A stretch of 7,516 nt of DNA, taken from contig JAUXEE010000088.1 in assembly GCA_030618065.1 (NCBI GenBank), positions 1 through 7,516 on the forward strand, read 5' to 3'. Shown here one piece after another: positions 1 to 5,930 of the stretch (its first letter is position 1; every line of letters begins with the position of its first letter). The notes beneath the pieces were generated by a model. That model worked only from the letters and a program-made list of their open reading frames with translations. It had not been told where the DNA came from and did no database searches. This stretch comes from Gemmatimonadota bacterium. Its GTDB lineage: Bacteria > Gemmatimonadota > Gemmatimonadetes > Longimicrobiales > Gaopeijiaceae. The position numbers were made by a program, and so were the translations under genes.

Positions 1-1287
1 CGAGTGCCGGAGCTCAAAGACAAGATCCTCTTCACCCTCCTCATGCTCCTCATATACCGGGTGGGGGCCCATATCACCGTCCCCGGCTTGGACGTGGGGG
101 CCCTCAAGGAGCAGTTCGGACAGCTCCAGGATACCTTCCTGGGGATCTACGACATGTTCGTGGGAGGTGGGTTGTCACGGGCGACCATCTTCGCCCTTGG
201 AATCATGCCCTACATTTCCGCCTCCATCATGTTCCAGCTCATGGCGGCGGTCTTCCCCACCATCGAGAAGCTTCAGAAGGAGGGGGAAAAGGGGCGGAAG
301 AAGATCACCCAGTGGACCCGCTATACCACGGTGGGCCTCAGCGCCGTCCAGGCCTATGGCTATTCCGTGTTCCTCGGGAGCCTTCCAGGGGCGGTTCAGA
401 CGCCGGGCCCCGCCTTTATCTTCACTACAGTCATGGTCCTGACGGTCGGTGCCCTCTTCATCATGTGGCTGGGAGAGCAGATCACCGAGCGGGGAATCGG
501 GAACGGCATGAGCCTCCTGATCTTCTTCGGGATCATCGAAGGGTTCCCGGCGGCTGTGGCACGGACCTTCGAGGCTATGAGGTTGGGTGAGATCGGCCCT
601 GTCGCAATCGTGGCTCTCCTGGCGGTCCTCATCGGGATTACGGCTGGTGTCGTGGCCATGACCATGGGGGCTCGGAAGATCCCGGTCCAGATTCCCAGGA
701 AGGTGGTTGGCCGGGGTCGGATCCAAGAGGGTCAGAAGAGCTTCATTCCCCTCCGGGTGAATTCTGCCGGGGTGATGCCCATCATCTTCGCCCAGGCCTT
801 CATTGTGGTGCCTGGGACTGCGGCTGCCTTTTCCAATTCCACCTTCATGCAGAGTTTGGCGGATCTCTTTCAGCCCCAAACGCCGGTCTACTACATCACG
901 TATGGGCTCCTCATCGTCTTCTTCACCTACTTCTACACCGCCATCATCTTCAATCCTGTGGACTTGGCGGAGAACCTGAAGAAGCAGGGGGGGTTCATTC
1001 CCGGTGTGAAACCCGGGGCCCGGACCGCTGAATACATCGATCGGGTTCTCACCCGAGTGACACTTCCCGGGTCCATTTACCTGGCCCTCATCGCCCTGGC
1101 CCCCTTCTTTATCTTCGACATCTTCAACATCCAGACCTTCTTCTTCGGAGGGACTGGCCTCCTCATCGTCGTGGGTGTGGCCCTGGATACGGTCCAGCAA
1201 GCCCAACAGCACCTGATGCTCCGTCACTACGATGGCTTTATGAAGAAGGGTCGGGTGAAGATGCGGGGGAGAGGGCGCTATATGTAG
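1..1287 (+). CDS. secY: Protein translocase subunit SecY (5' end cut by window)
   Basis: SecY is the pore subunit of the SecYEG channel, which moves proteins across or into the inner membrane. The frame is open from base 1 and its first residues (RVPELKDKILFTL) match the interior of the family's N-terminus, so the GTG at position 4 is an internal Val codon. Roughly ten residues probably lie outside the window. The 428 visible residues show the hydrophobic segments of a ten-helix SecY. Diagnostic motifs are GIMPYISASIMFQL (68-81), GEQITERGIGNGMSLLIFF (158-176), KIPVQIPRKVVG (226-237), FIPLRVNSAGVMPIIFAQ (248-265), FNPVDLAENLKKQGGFIPG (317-335) and LRHYDGFMKKGR (407-418) near the C-terminus. 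In the C5 loop, GVKPG puts Lys where E. coli has Arg357 (GIRPG), by my alignment from memory. adk follows after 106 nt. Confidence 0.98.
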   Translation, partial: RVPELKDKILFTLLMLLIYRVGAHITVPGLDVGALKEQFGQLQDTFLGIYDMFVGGGLSRATIFALGIMPYISASIMFQLMAAVFPTIEKLQKEGEKGRKKITQWTRYTTVGLSAVQAYGYSVFLGSLPGAVQTPGPAFIFTTVMVLTVGALFIMWLGEQITERGIGNGMSLLIFFGIIEGFPAAVARTFEAMRLGEIGPVAIVALLAVLIGITAGVVAMTMGARKIPVQIPRKVVGRGRIQEGQKSFIPLRVNSAGVMPIIFAQAFIVVPGTAAAFSNSTFMQSLADLFQPQTPVYYITYGLLIVFFTYFYTAIIFNPVDLAENLKKQGGFIPGVKPGARTAEYIDRVLTRVTLPGSIYLALIALAPFFIFDIFNIQTFFFGGTGLLIVVGVALDTVQQAQQHLMLRHYDGFMKKGRVKMRGRGRYM

Positions 1288-1292
1288 GCTCC

Positions 1293-1323
1293 GGCGGCGG
1301 CCCTATTCCCAGAGGCCGGCGCC
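1293..1323 (+). other. GC-rich hairpin between secY and adk
   Basis: GGCGGCGGCC (1293-1302) pairs with GGCCGGCGCC (1314-1323) in nine of ten positions, with a single G/G mismatch and an 11-nt loop. It begins five bases after the secY stop codon. The bases that follow are CCCGAAAATC, with no T-run, so it does not look like an intrinsic terminator. An RNA-processing or 3'-end stabilising element is a possibility. A chance structure in GC-rich DNA is also possible. Confidence 0.45.
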
Positions 1324-1393
1324 CCGAAAATCCACCCAGTTGGAGTATCCTCACCAAGATGGGTGGCGACGGCATAACCAAATGGAGAATGGG

Positions 1394-2035
1394 ATGAATG
1401 TGATTTTGTTGGGTCCCCCTGGTGTGGGCAAAGGCACCCAGGGGGTCCTTTTAGCTGAAGGGAAGAGCTGGAAGCATATGGCCACCGGGGACATCCTCCG
1501 GGCTAACCGTCGGGAAGGGACTTCCCTGGGCCAAGAGGCCCAGAGGTACATGGACGCCGGGGAGCTGGTCCCAGACGAGCTCATCGTCGCCATGGTCAAG
1601 GACACTCTGGCCGGCCTGCCGGAAGGACAGGGAGTAGTCTTCGACGGATTTCCCCGGACGGTGCCCCAGGCCGAAGCCTTGGATGCTGTGTTGGAAGAGC
1701 TGAACCGGGCGCTGGACCGGGTCGTGGTCCTCGAGGCCGACGACGATGTCCTTGTGAAGCGTATCGCTGGACGCCGGAGTTGCCCTGACTGCGGGAGCGT
1801 CTTCAACGTCTTCATGAACTCCCCCGCCCAGGAAGGGATTTGTGACAAGTGTGGAGCGGCTCTCGTCCACCGTCCGGACGACAACCCCGAGACCGTCAAG
1901 AATCGGCTGAATGTCTATGCTGAACAGACCGAACCTCTCATCCGTTTCTACGAGGGTCGGGAAGGGGTCCTGGCGAAGATTCCGGGCGAGGGTTCCGTCG
2001 AGGAGATTCAGGACGGGATCCGGGCGGCTCTTTAG
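1394..2035 (+). CDS. adk: Adenylate kinase, zinc-LID type
   Basis: Adenylate kinase interconverts ATP + AMP and 2 ADP in the cytoplasm. I chose the ATG at 1394 (213 residues, normal for the long bacterial form) because MNVILLGPPGVGKGTQ is the standard N-terminus and GGAG at 1384-1387 sits 6 nt upstream. In-frame starts at 1340 (TTG) and 1382 (ATG) would add an unconserved tail. The P-loop GPPGVGKGT is at 7-15, the AMP-site TGD at 31-33 and DGFPR at 84-88. The LID carries a four-Cys zinc site, C130-x2-C133 and C150-x2-C153, followed by RPDDNPETVKNRL (160-172). The secY-adk-map order is common and lets secretion and nucleotide balance be co-expressed with ribosomal proteins. The stop codon abuts a tandem repeat that runs into map. 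Confidence 0.97.
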   Translation: MNVILLGPPGVGKGTQGVLLAEGKSWKHMATGDILRANRREGTSLGQEAQRYMDAGELVPDELIVAMVKDTLAGLPEGQGVVFDGFPRTVPQAEALDAVLEELNRALDRVVVLEADDDVLVKRIAGRRSCPDCGSVFNVFMNSPAQEGICDKCGAALVHRPDDNPETVKNRLNVYAEQTEPLIRFYEGREGVLAKIPGEGSVEEIQDGIRAAL

Positions 2036-2094
2036 AAGATGTTCCAGCAGAAGATGTTCCAGTAGAAGAGGATCCGGCAGAAGATGATCCAGCT
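2035..2094. repeat. Four-unit 15-bp tandem repeat across adk end and map start
   Basis: There are four consecutive 15-nt units: GAAGATGTTCCAGCA (2035-2049), GAAGATGTTCCAGTA (2050-2064), GAAGAGGATCCGGCA (2065-2079) and GAAGATGATCCAGCT (2080-2094). Units 1 and 2 match at 14 of 15 positions, 1 and 4 at 13, and 2 and 4 at 12. The map start codon is the ATG of unit 4. Units 1 and 2 carry ATGs in the same frame (2039, 2054), closed by TAG at 2063-2065. In unit 3 the ATG has become AGG, and the same change makes GAGGA (2068-2072), the likely Shine-Dalgarno for map, 11 nt upstream of its start. The repeat probably arose by duplication of the map start region. Confidence 0.9.
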
Positions 2095-2890
2095 CAAGAG
2101 CGAACGGGAGATCGAGACGATCGCCCGGGGAGGTGCGATCATTGCGGACTTCTTCCACGAGATCGGGCCTCGTATCCGACCCGGTGCGACCACCGGGGAA
2201 GTGGACCGCTTCGCGGACGAGTTCATTCACTCCCACCAGGGTGCCGTCCCTGCCTTCAAAGGATTGTACGGTTTTCCTGGGAGCGTTTGCGTCTCGGTGA
2301 ATGAGGAGGTGGTCCACGGAATCCCCAGCTTCCGACGCAAGCTGAAAGAGGGAGACATCCTTTCCATCGACGTTGGAGTCCGGCTGGACGGTTGGTGCTC
2401 CGATTCGGCGTGGACCTTTCCGGTGGGAGAGGTGGATGATGAAACCCGTCATCTCCTGCGAGTGACGGAGGAATCTCTTTACCTGGCTCTGGAAAGTGCG
2501 GTGGTCGGGAACCATGTGGGGGATATCGGAGTGGCAGTCATGGCCAGGGTGGATGGGACGGGGTTCGGCATCATCCGTGACCTGGTGGGCCATGGGTTGG
2601 GAAGAGAAGTTCACGAAGAACCCCAGGTGCCGAACGTCGGGAAGGGGGGGCACGGCCCCCCCCTGATGGAGGGGATGGTCCTGGCCATCGAGCCCATGTT
2701 GGGCGCAGGGACCGACCAGATTCGGACTCTGGACGACCGTTGGACCGTGATCACGGCGGACAAGGCCCCATCGGCCCATTTCGAGCACACCATCGCGGTG
2801 ACCGAGGATGGACCCCAGGTCCTCACCGGGTCGGTGCCGGATGGCTATCGGGTGCTTCCTGGCCCCTTGGTGAACCCTCGGGTGGTTTGA
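2084..2890 (+). CDS. map: Type I methionine aminopeptidase
   Basis: Methionine aminopeptidase removes the initiator Met from nascent cytoplasmic proteins with a two-metal centre. The 268-residue length fits the compact type Ia enzyme. The ATG at 2084 is chosen because MIQLKSEREIE is the family's classic N-terminus. Predicted metal ligands are D96 (SIDVGV), D107 (CSDSAW), H170 (LVGHGLG), E203 (AIEPML) and E234 (HFEHTIAVTEDG). H79 (VVHGIP) and H177 (REVHEEP) are the substrate-side histidines. All seven key residues are present and lie within one position of the E. coli numbering. The start codon lies inside the 15-bp tandem repeat, 48 nt after adk and in the same reading frame, so translation may depend on reinitiation or on GAGGA at 2068. 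A G7 and C8 tract in codons around 187-193 can form a hairpin in the mRNA. Confidence 0.97.
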   Translation: MIQLKSEREIETIARGGAIIADFFHEIGPRIRPGATTGEVDRFADEFIHSHQGAVPAFKGLYGFPGSVCVSVNEEVVHGIPSFRRKLKEGDILSIDVGVRLDGWCSDSAWTFPVGEVDDETRHLLRVTEESLYLALESAVVGNHVGDIGVAVMARVDGTGFGIIRDLVGHGLGREVHEEPQVPNVGKGGHGPPLMEGMVLAIEPMLGAGTDQIRTLDDRWTVITADKAPSAHFEHTIAVTEDGPQVLTGSVPDGYRVLPGPLVNPRVV

Positions 2891-2961
2891 AGGTCAGAAC
2901 GAAGGCGAAGGGGCGCGCGCGAGTGCAGGAAAACCCCTTTGAATCGCCACCTTTGAGTGCC

Positions 2962-3005
2962 TTGAGAGGCCGTCACGATTCGGTTATACTTCTAAGCTCT
3001 ATAAT
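2962..3005 (+). promoter_or_regulatory. Sigma-70-like promoter upstream of rpmJ, with a second -10
   Basis: TTGAGA (2962-2967) and TATACT (2985-2990) are separated by exactly 17 nt, and each matches the housekeeping consensus at five of six positions. Transcription would start near 2996-2998, about 30 nt before the rpmJ start. A perfect TATAAT follows at 3000-3005 but has no convincing -35 at 16-18 nt, so it may be a second, weaker start or chance. The stretch is conspicuously AT-rich compared with its surroundings. The promoter would let the rpmJ-alpha operon be expressed independently of secY-adk-map. No terminator for map is visible, so read-through is also expected. Confidence 0.72.
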
Positions 3006-3026
3006 TAACGAACCGGGGAGATTCCC

Positions 3027-3143
3027 ATGAAGGTACGCGCGAGTGTGAAACCGATCTGTGAACACTGCAAGGTGATTCGTCGCCGTGGAGTGGTCCGGGT
3101 CATCTGTAAACGGAATCCTCGCCACAAGCAACGCCAGGGTTGA
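3027..3143 (+). CDS. rpmJ: 50S ribosomal protein bL36, zinc-binding form
   Basis: bL36 is the smallest protein of the large ribosomal subunit and binds 23S rRNA. The 38-residue product starts MKVRASVKPICEHCK and ends RHKQRQG, both hallmarks of the family, at the usual length. C11, C14, C27 and H33 form the zinc-ribbon site, so this is the C+ paralogue, not the zinc-free one. GGGGAG (3015-3020) lies 6 nt before the ATG and is a strong ribosome-binding site. It is the first gene after the promoter and stands 59 nt before rpsM, its usual neighbour. infA, which often precedes rpmJ, is not here. Confidence 0.97.
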   Translation: MKVRASVKPICEHCKVIRRRGVVRVICKRNPRHKQRQG

Positions 3144-3202
3144 CCTGGAATGTTTTCGGTGTGGAGTCGCTATTCGGTACTGAGAACCGCTGAGACGAAC
3201 TG
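3144..3202 (+). promoter_or_regulatory. rpsM leader with possible 17-codon upstream ORF
   Basis: In E. coli this gap is where S4 represses the alpha operon. Here an ATG at 3150 opens a 17-codon frame (MFSVWSRYSVLRTAETN) whose TGA at 3201-3203 overlaps the rpsM ATG as TGATG, an arrangement that suits translational coupling. CTGA recurs at 3180, 3190 and 3200, a 10-nt period. CGGT (3175-3178) can pair with ACCG (3186-3189). I cannot build an S4-type pseudoknot with confidence, and the small ORF has only a weak ribosome-binding site. Confidence 0.25.
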
Positions 3203-3583
3203 ATGGCACGTATTTCAGGTGTTGATTTGCCCAGAGGCAAACGGATCGAGGTGGCCCTGACCTACATCTTTGGGATCGGGCGGACCCGAGCTGGAAAAAT
3301 CCTGGACGCCTGTGGGGTGGATCCGAATCGCCGGACCCAGGATCTCACTGATGAGGAGATCAACCTCTTCAGAAAGCAGATCGAGGGGGAATACAAGGTG
3401 GAAGGTACCCTTCGGACCGAAGTCTCCATGAACATCAAGCGCCTCATGGATATCGGGTGCTACCGGGGATTGCGGCATCGTAGGGGCCTGCCGGTTCGTG
3501 GCCAGCGGACTCACACCAATGCCCGGACTCACAAGGGGTCCCGGCGGCCCGTCGCAGGGAAGAAAAGAGCTCCGAAGAAGTAA
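3203..3583 (+). CDS. rpsM: 30S ribosomal protein uS13
   Basis: uS13 sits in the head of the small subunit, touches the P-site tRNA through its basic tail and forms a bridge to the large subunit. The 126-residue product begins MARISGVDLPRGKRIEVALTYIFGIG, the typical start, which fixes the ATG at 3203. GCYRGLRHRRGLPVRGQRTH and TNARTHKGSRRP (about 87-118), then the Lys/Arg-rich KKRAPKK end, are the family signature. No clear Shine-Dalgarno precedes it; only TGAGA-type matches occur at 3181 and 3191. This contrasts with its neighbours and suggests coupling to upstream translation or regulation. It is the first gene of the classical alpha operon, followed by rpsK after a 99-nt gap. Confidence 0.98.
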   Translation: MARISGVDLPRGKRIEVALTYIFGIGRTRAGKILDACGVDPNRRTQDLTDEEINLFRKQIEGEYKVEGTLRTEVSMNIKRLMDIGCYRGLRHRRGLPVRGQRTHTNARTHKGSRRPVAGKKRAPKK

Positions 3584-3608
3584 GGAGACCTCGGGGGCGG
3601 GGTTGTAG

Positions 3609-3628
3609 CTGGAAGGCTGCTTCCTCAG
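3609..3628 (+). other. Small hairpin followed by T-rich stretch, rpsM-rpsK gap
   Basis: GGAAG (3611-3615) pairs with CTTCC (3620-3624) around a GCTG tetraloop. The flanking CT (3609-3610) and AG (3627-3628) can add two pairs across a two-base bulge. About 6 nt later come two T4 runs in CGTTTTCGGTTTTC (3632-3645). This resembles a weak attenuator, but the stem is short and the T-runs are displaced, so termination is uncertain. The rest of the 99-nt gap shows no gene. Confidence 0.3.
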
Positions 3629-3682
3629 TCCTCGTTTTCGGTTTTCTAGGGAGTCAGAGAAGCAGACGAAGGAAGGCAACGC

Positions 3683-4075
3683 GTGGCAAAACCGAAGCAG
3701 TCTCGAACGAAGCGCACGAAAAAAGTGGTGGAAGCGGAGGGGATCGCTCATATCAAGGCGACCTTCAACAACACTCTCATCACCATCGCGGATACGTCGG
3801 GGAATGTGGTCACCTGGGCCAGCGCGGGGAAGGCGGGCTTCAAGGGATCCAAGAAGTCCACGCCCTTTGCTGCCACGGTTGCCGCCGAACAGTGTGGGCG
3901 GGAAGCTTTCGCCATGGGCGTGAAGCGGGTCAGTGTGCGGGTGCAAGGACCGGGCTCTGGGCGTGAGTCGGCCATTCAAGCCCTGGCCGCGGCAGGCATC
4001 CAGATCAAGTCCATTCAGGATGTGACGCCGCTGCCCCACAACGGGTGCCGTCCACCCAAGAAGCGCCGGGTTTGA
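3683..4075 (+). CDS. rpsK: 30S ribosomal protein uS11
   Basis: uS11 lies on the platform of the small subunit next to the 16S rRNA decoding region. The 130-residue length is normal. The GTG at 3683 is preceded by AAGGAAGG (3669-3676) at 6 nt and gives MAKPKQSRTKRTKKV, a typical lysine-rich N-terminus. Conserved stretches are HIKATFNNTLITIADTSGNV (23-42), SAGKAGFKGSKKSTPFAA (47-64), VRVQGPGSGRE (85-95) and the C-terminal PHNGCRPPKKRRV. In that last motif N120-G121 corresponds to the site that becomes isoaspartate in E. coli S11 (Asn119), so the modification site is kept. It lies between rpsM and rpsD as in most bacteria. Confidence 0.98.
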   Translation: MAKPKQSRTKRTKKVVEAEGIAHIKATFNNTLITIADTSGNVVTWASAGKAGFKGSKKSTPFAATVAAEQCGREAFAMGVKRVSVRVQGPGSGRESAIQALAAAGIQIKSIQDVTPLPHNGCRPPKKRRV

Positions 4076-4083
4076 GGCCCGGC
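4065..4083 (+). other. GC hairpin with the rpsK stop codon in its loop
   Basis: GCCGGG (4065-4070) pairs perfectly with CCCGGC (4078-4083), leaving the 7-nt loop TTTGAGG, which contains the rpsK TGA (4073-4075). No T-run follows, so it is not a standard terminator. The 5' arm is part of the conserved KKRRV coding end, while the 3' arm is non-coding. It could influence termination of translation, RNA processing or decay, or be a chance product of high GC. Confidence 0.4.
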
Positions 4084-4137
4084 CAAGAAGCCGACCGAGC
4101 CGGAATCGCCAAGGTTTAGAGAGGAACGAACAACGGG

Positions 4138-4773
4138 ATGGCACGTTACAACGGACCTGTTTGTAAGCTCTGCAGGCGGGAGGGGCAGAAGCTCTTCTTG
4201 AAAGGCACAAAGTGCTACACAGAGAAGTGCCCCATAGAACGGCGGGCGTATCCACCGGGGCAACATGGCCCGGCTCATGCCCGGCGCCGGAGGCAGTCGG
4301 ACTATGCCGTCCAGCTCAGAGAGAAGCAAAAGGTCAAGAGGATCTACGGTCTGGGTGAGAAGCAGTTCCGGAACCTTTTCGAGAGGGCGGCGGAGCGGAC
4401 AGGAGTCACGGGGGAGAACCTCATCATCTCTCTTGAATCCCGCTTGGACAACATCGTCTTCCGCATGGGCCTCGCCCCCAGCCGGGCCGCTGCTCGACAG
4501 CTGATTCGACACCGCCATGTGGAAGTCAACGGCCGCATCGTGGATGTCCCCAGCTACCAGGTGGTGGTGGGGGATGAAATGGCCGTGAAGGCGAAGTCGC
4601 GAAAGTTGGGCCGCATCGAAGAGAGTTTGGAATCCCGGACCCGTCCGGAGCTTCTGGAGTGGCTCGCCCTGGATCAGAAGAACCGGGTAGGTCGGATGGT
4701 CCGGAAGCCCACGAGGCAGGACATTCCGCTTGCGGCCCAGGAGCAGCTCATCGTGGAGTTGTATTCCAAGTAA
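4138..4773 (+). CDS. rpsD: 30S ribosomal protein uS4, zinc-binding form
   Basis: uS4 nucleates assembly of the 30S body and, in E. coli, represses the alpha operon and acts in rRNA antitermination. The 211 residues start MARYNGPVCKLCRREGQK. C9-x2-C12-x13-C26-x4-C31 is a complete four-Cys zinc site, as in Thermus S4 and unlike the zinc-free E. coli protein. The RNA-binding S4 domain spans roughly 100-162 (SRLDNIVFRMGLAPSRAAAR, then LIRHRHVEVNGRIVDVPSY). The ATG at 4138 is fixed by this N-terminus. GAGGA (4121-4125) is the best Shine-Dalgarno but sits 12 nt away, longer than usual. Gaps of 62 nt before and 92 nt after leave room for regulatory RNA structure, which may be relevant because S4 is the known autoregulator. 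Confidence 0.98.
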   Translation: MARYNGPVCKLCRREGQKLFLKGTKCYTEKCPIERRAYPPGQHGPAHARRRRQSDYAVQLREKQKVKRIYGLGEKQFRNLFERAAERTGVTGENLIISLESRLDNIVFRMGLAPSRAAARQLIRHRHVEVNGRIVDVPSYQVVVGDEMAVKAKSRKLGRIEESLESRTRPELLEWLALDQKNRVGRMVRKPTRQDIPLAAQEQLIVELYSK

Positions 4774-4784
4774 GGGGCTGGCTA

Positions 4785-4807
4785 CGGGCTCGGTACCTTC
4801 GGGCCCG
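4785..4807 (+). other. Nine-pair hairpin in the rpsD-rpoA gap
   Basis: CGGGCTCGG (4785-4793) pairs with TCGGGCCCG (4799-4807) over nine positions, seven Watson-Crick and two G-U, closing a 5-nt loop TACCT. It starts 12 nt after the rpsD stop. The following bases GACGCTCATCCC contain no T-run. Its place upstream of rpoA makes an RNA-processing, stabilising or translational role plausible, but nothing in the sequence decides between them. Confidence 0.45.
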
Positions 4808-4865
4808 GACGCTCATCCCAAAGTAATCGTCGAATGCTGTCGCCCCGAAAGGCACGGAGGATACG

Positions 4866-5912
4866 GTGGAGTTAGATCTGACTGGACTGGTGCTTCCCGA
4901 GCGGATAGAAATCGCAGGGCTTTCCGAAGACGGAAGGTCGGGCCAGTTCATCATCGAGCCCCTGGAGCGGGGATTCGGATACACCTTGGGAAATCCGGTT
5001 CGGCGGGTCCTTCTTTCAGGACTCAGGGGAGCTGCGGTCTGGGGATTCCGGATCGGTGGCGTGGTGCATGAGCATCAGACTATCGAAGGGGTGGTGGAGG
5101 ACGTCCATCAGGTCATTCAGAACCTGAAGTCCTTGGTGTTCAGGGTGGATGATGACGTGGAAGAGGTGACCCTGGAGATTCAGGTGAAGAAGGCCGGAGC
5201 TGTTACGGCTTCCATGATCAAGGTCCCGGCCTCGGTGGAGGTTTTGGATCCCGAGCACCACATTCTCACGCTGGAAGAGAATCTGGACCTCCGGATCGAA
5301 TTGCTGGTGAACAAGGGCCGGGGGTTTGTCCTGGCCGACCAGCATGAGCTGCCTCGGGGCTCTCCTGTGGACCTGGTCCGAATCGATTCCATCTATAGCC
5401 CGGTCCGGCGAGCCAACTTCACCGTTGAGGAGACCCGGGTCGGCCAACGGACGGACTTCGACCGGCTCACTCTCTTCGTCGAGACGGATGGATCGTTGGA
5501 TCCTGAGTCAGCGATCCGCTATGCGGCTGATCTGGTCCGGAAGCACCTGGAGTACATGCTCTATTTCGGTGAGGGTGGAATCCCTCAAATCGCGCCTCCT
5601 GGCGCCGTGCCGGTTCCGGAGCGACTTCAGGATCTCTTCAATCGGCCCATCGAGGATCTTGCCGAGCTTTCTGTTCGCTCCAGGAACTCATTACAGAAAG
5701 AGGACATCCAGACCTTGGGTGACCTGGTTCAGAAGACCGAAGAGGAAATGCTGGCCATCGAGAACTTCGGGAAGAAGTCTCTCAAAGAGATCTCGGATTT
5801 CCTGGACGAACACGGCCTTCGATTCGGAATGCAGTTGGAAGAAGGAGATGACGGTCAGCTCTTCTTCGTGGAGGAAGAAGGAGTCGAGGCCATCGAGACT
5901 GGCGACGAATAG
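4866..5912 (+). CDS. rpoA: DNA-directed RNA polymerase subunit alpha
   Basis: The alpha subunit dimerises to scaffold beta and beta' and contacts promoter UP elements and activators through its C-terminal domain. The GTG at 4866 has GGAGG (4856-4860) 5 nt upstream. The N-terminal domain (about 1-234) shows EPLERGFGYTLGNPVRRVLL (31-50), HEHQTIEGVVEDV (68-80), YSPVRRANFTVEETRVGQRT (177-196) and DGSLDPESAIRYAADLV (208-224). A Pro-rich linker follows (about 235-256), then the C-terminal domain (about 258-324) with VRSRNSLQ, where R271 and N274 match E. coli DNA-binding R265 and N268, and GKKSLKEI (302-309). The residue between them is Arg where E. coli has Ala267. At 348 residues it exceeds the 329-residue E. 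coli subunit, mostly through an acidic tail (325-348). Confidence 0.98.
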   Translation: MELDLTGLVLPERIEIAGLSEDGRSGQFIIEPLERGFGYTLGNPVRRVLLSGLRGAAVWGFRIGGVVHEHQTIEGVVEDVHQVIQNLKSLVFRVDDDVEEVTLEIQVKKAGAVTASMIKVPASVEVLDPEHHILTLEENLDLRIELLVNKGRGFVLADQHELPRGSPVDLVRIDSIYSPVRRANFTVEETRVGQRTDFDRLTLFVETDGSLDPESAIRYAADLVRKHLEYMLYFGEGGIPQIAPPGAVPVPERLQDLFNRPIEDLAELSVRSRNSLQKEDIQTLGDLVQKTEEEMLAIENFGKKSLKEISDFLDEHGLRFGMQLEEGDDGQLFFVEEEGVEAIETGDE

Positions 5913-5930
5913 ATCTGCGGGTACCCCGAT

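Noticed and set aside
175..1227. Long minus-strand frame (350 aa) opposite secY
   Set aside because: Its translation is charged low-complexity sequence that mirrors secY codons. It is a typical GC-rich antisense shadow with no recognisable family, and secY is unmistakable on the + strand.
1293..1330. Intrinsic terminator after secY
   Set aside because: The hairpin is present but is followed by CCCGAAAATC, with no T-run.
1332..1366. CCACCCA (1332-1338) pairing with TGGGTGG (1360-1366) ahead of adk as a leader RNA
   Set aside because: A single 7-bp stem with a 21-nt loop in GC-rich DNA, with a competing CACC/GGTG pairing, is not enough to call a regulatory element.
1451..2788. Minus-strand frame of 445 aa opposite adk and map
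   Set aside because: It spans two clearly conserved genes and the tandem repeat and has no family motif. It stays open because of codon bias on the + strand.
3215..4255. Minus-strand frame of 346 aa opposite rpsM-rpsK
   Set aside because: It covers two ribosomal protein genes and the start of a third and shows no conserved domain. Shadow.
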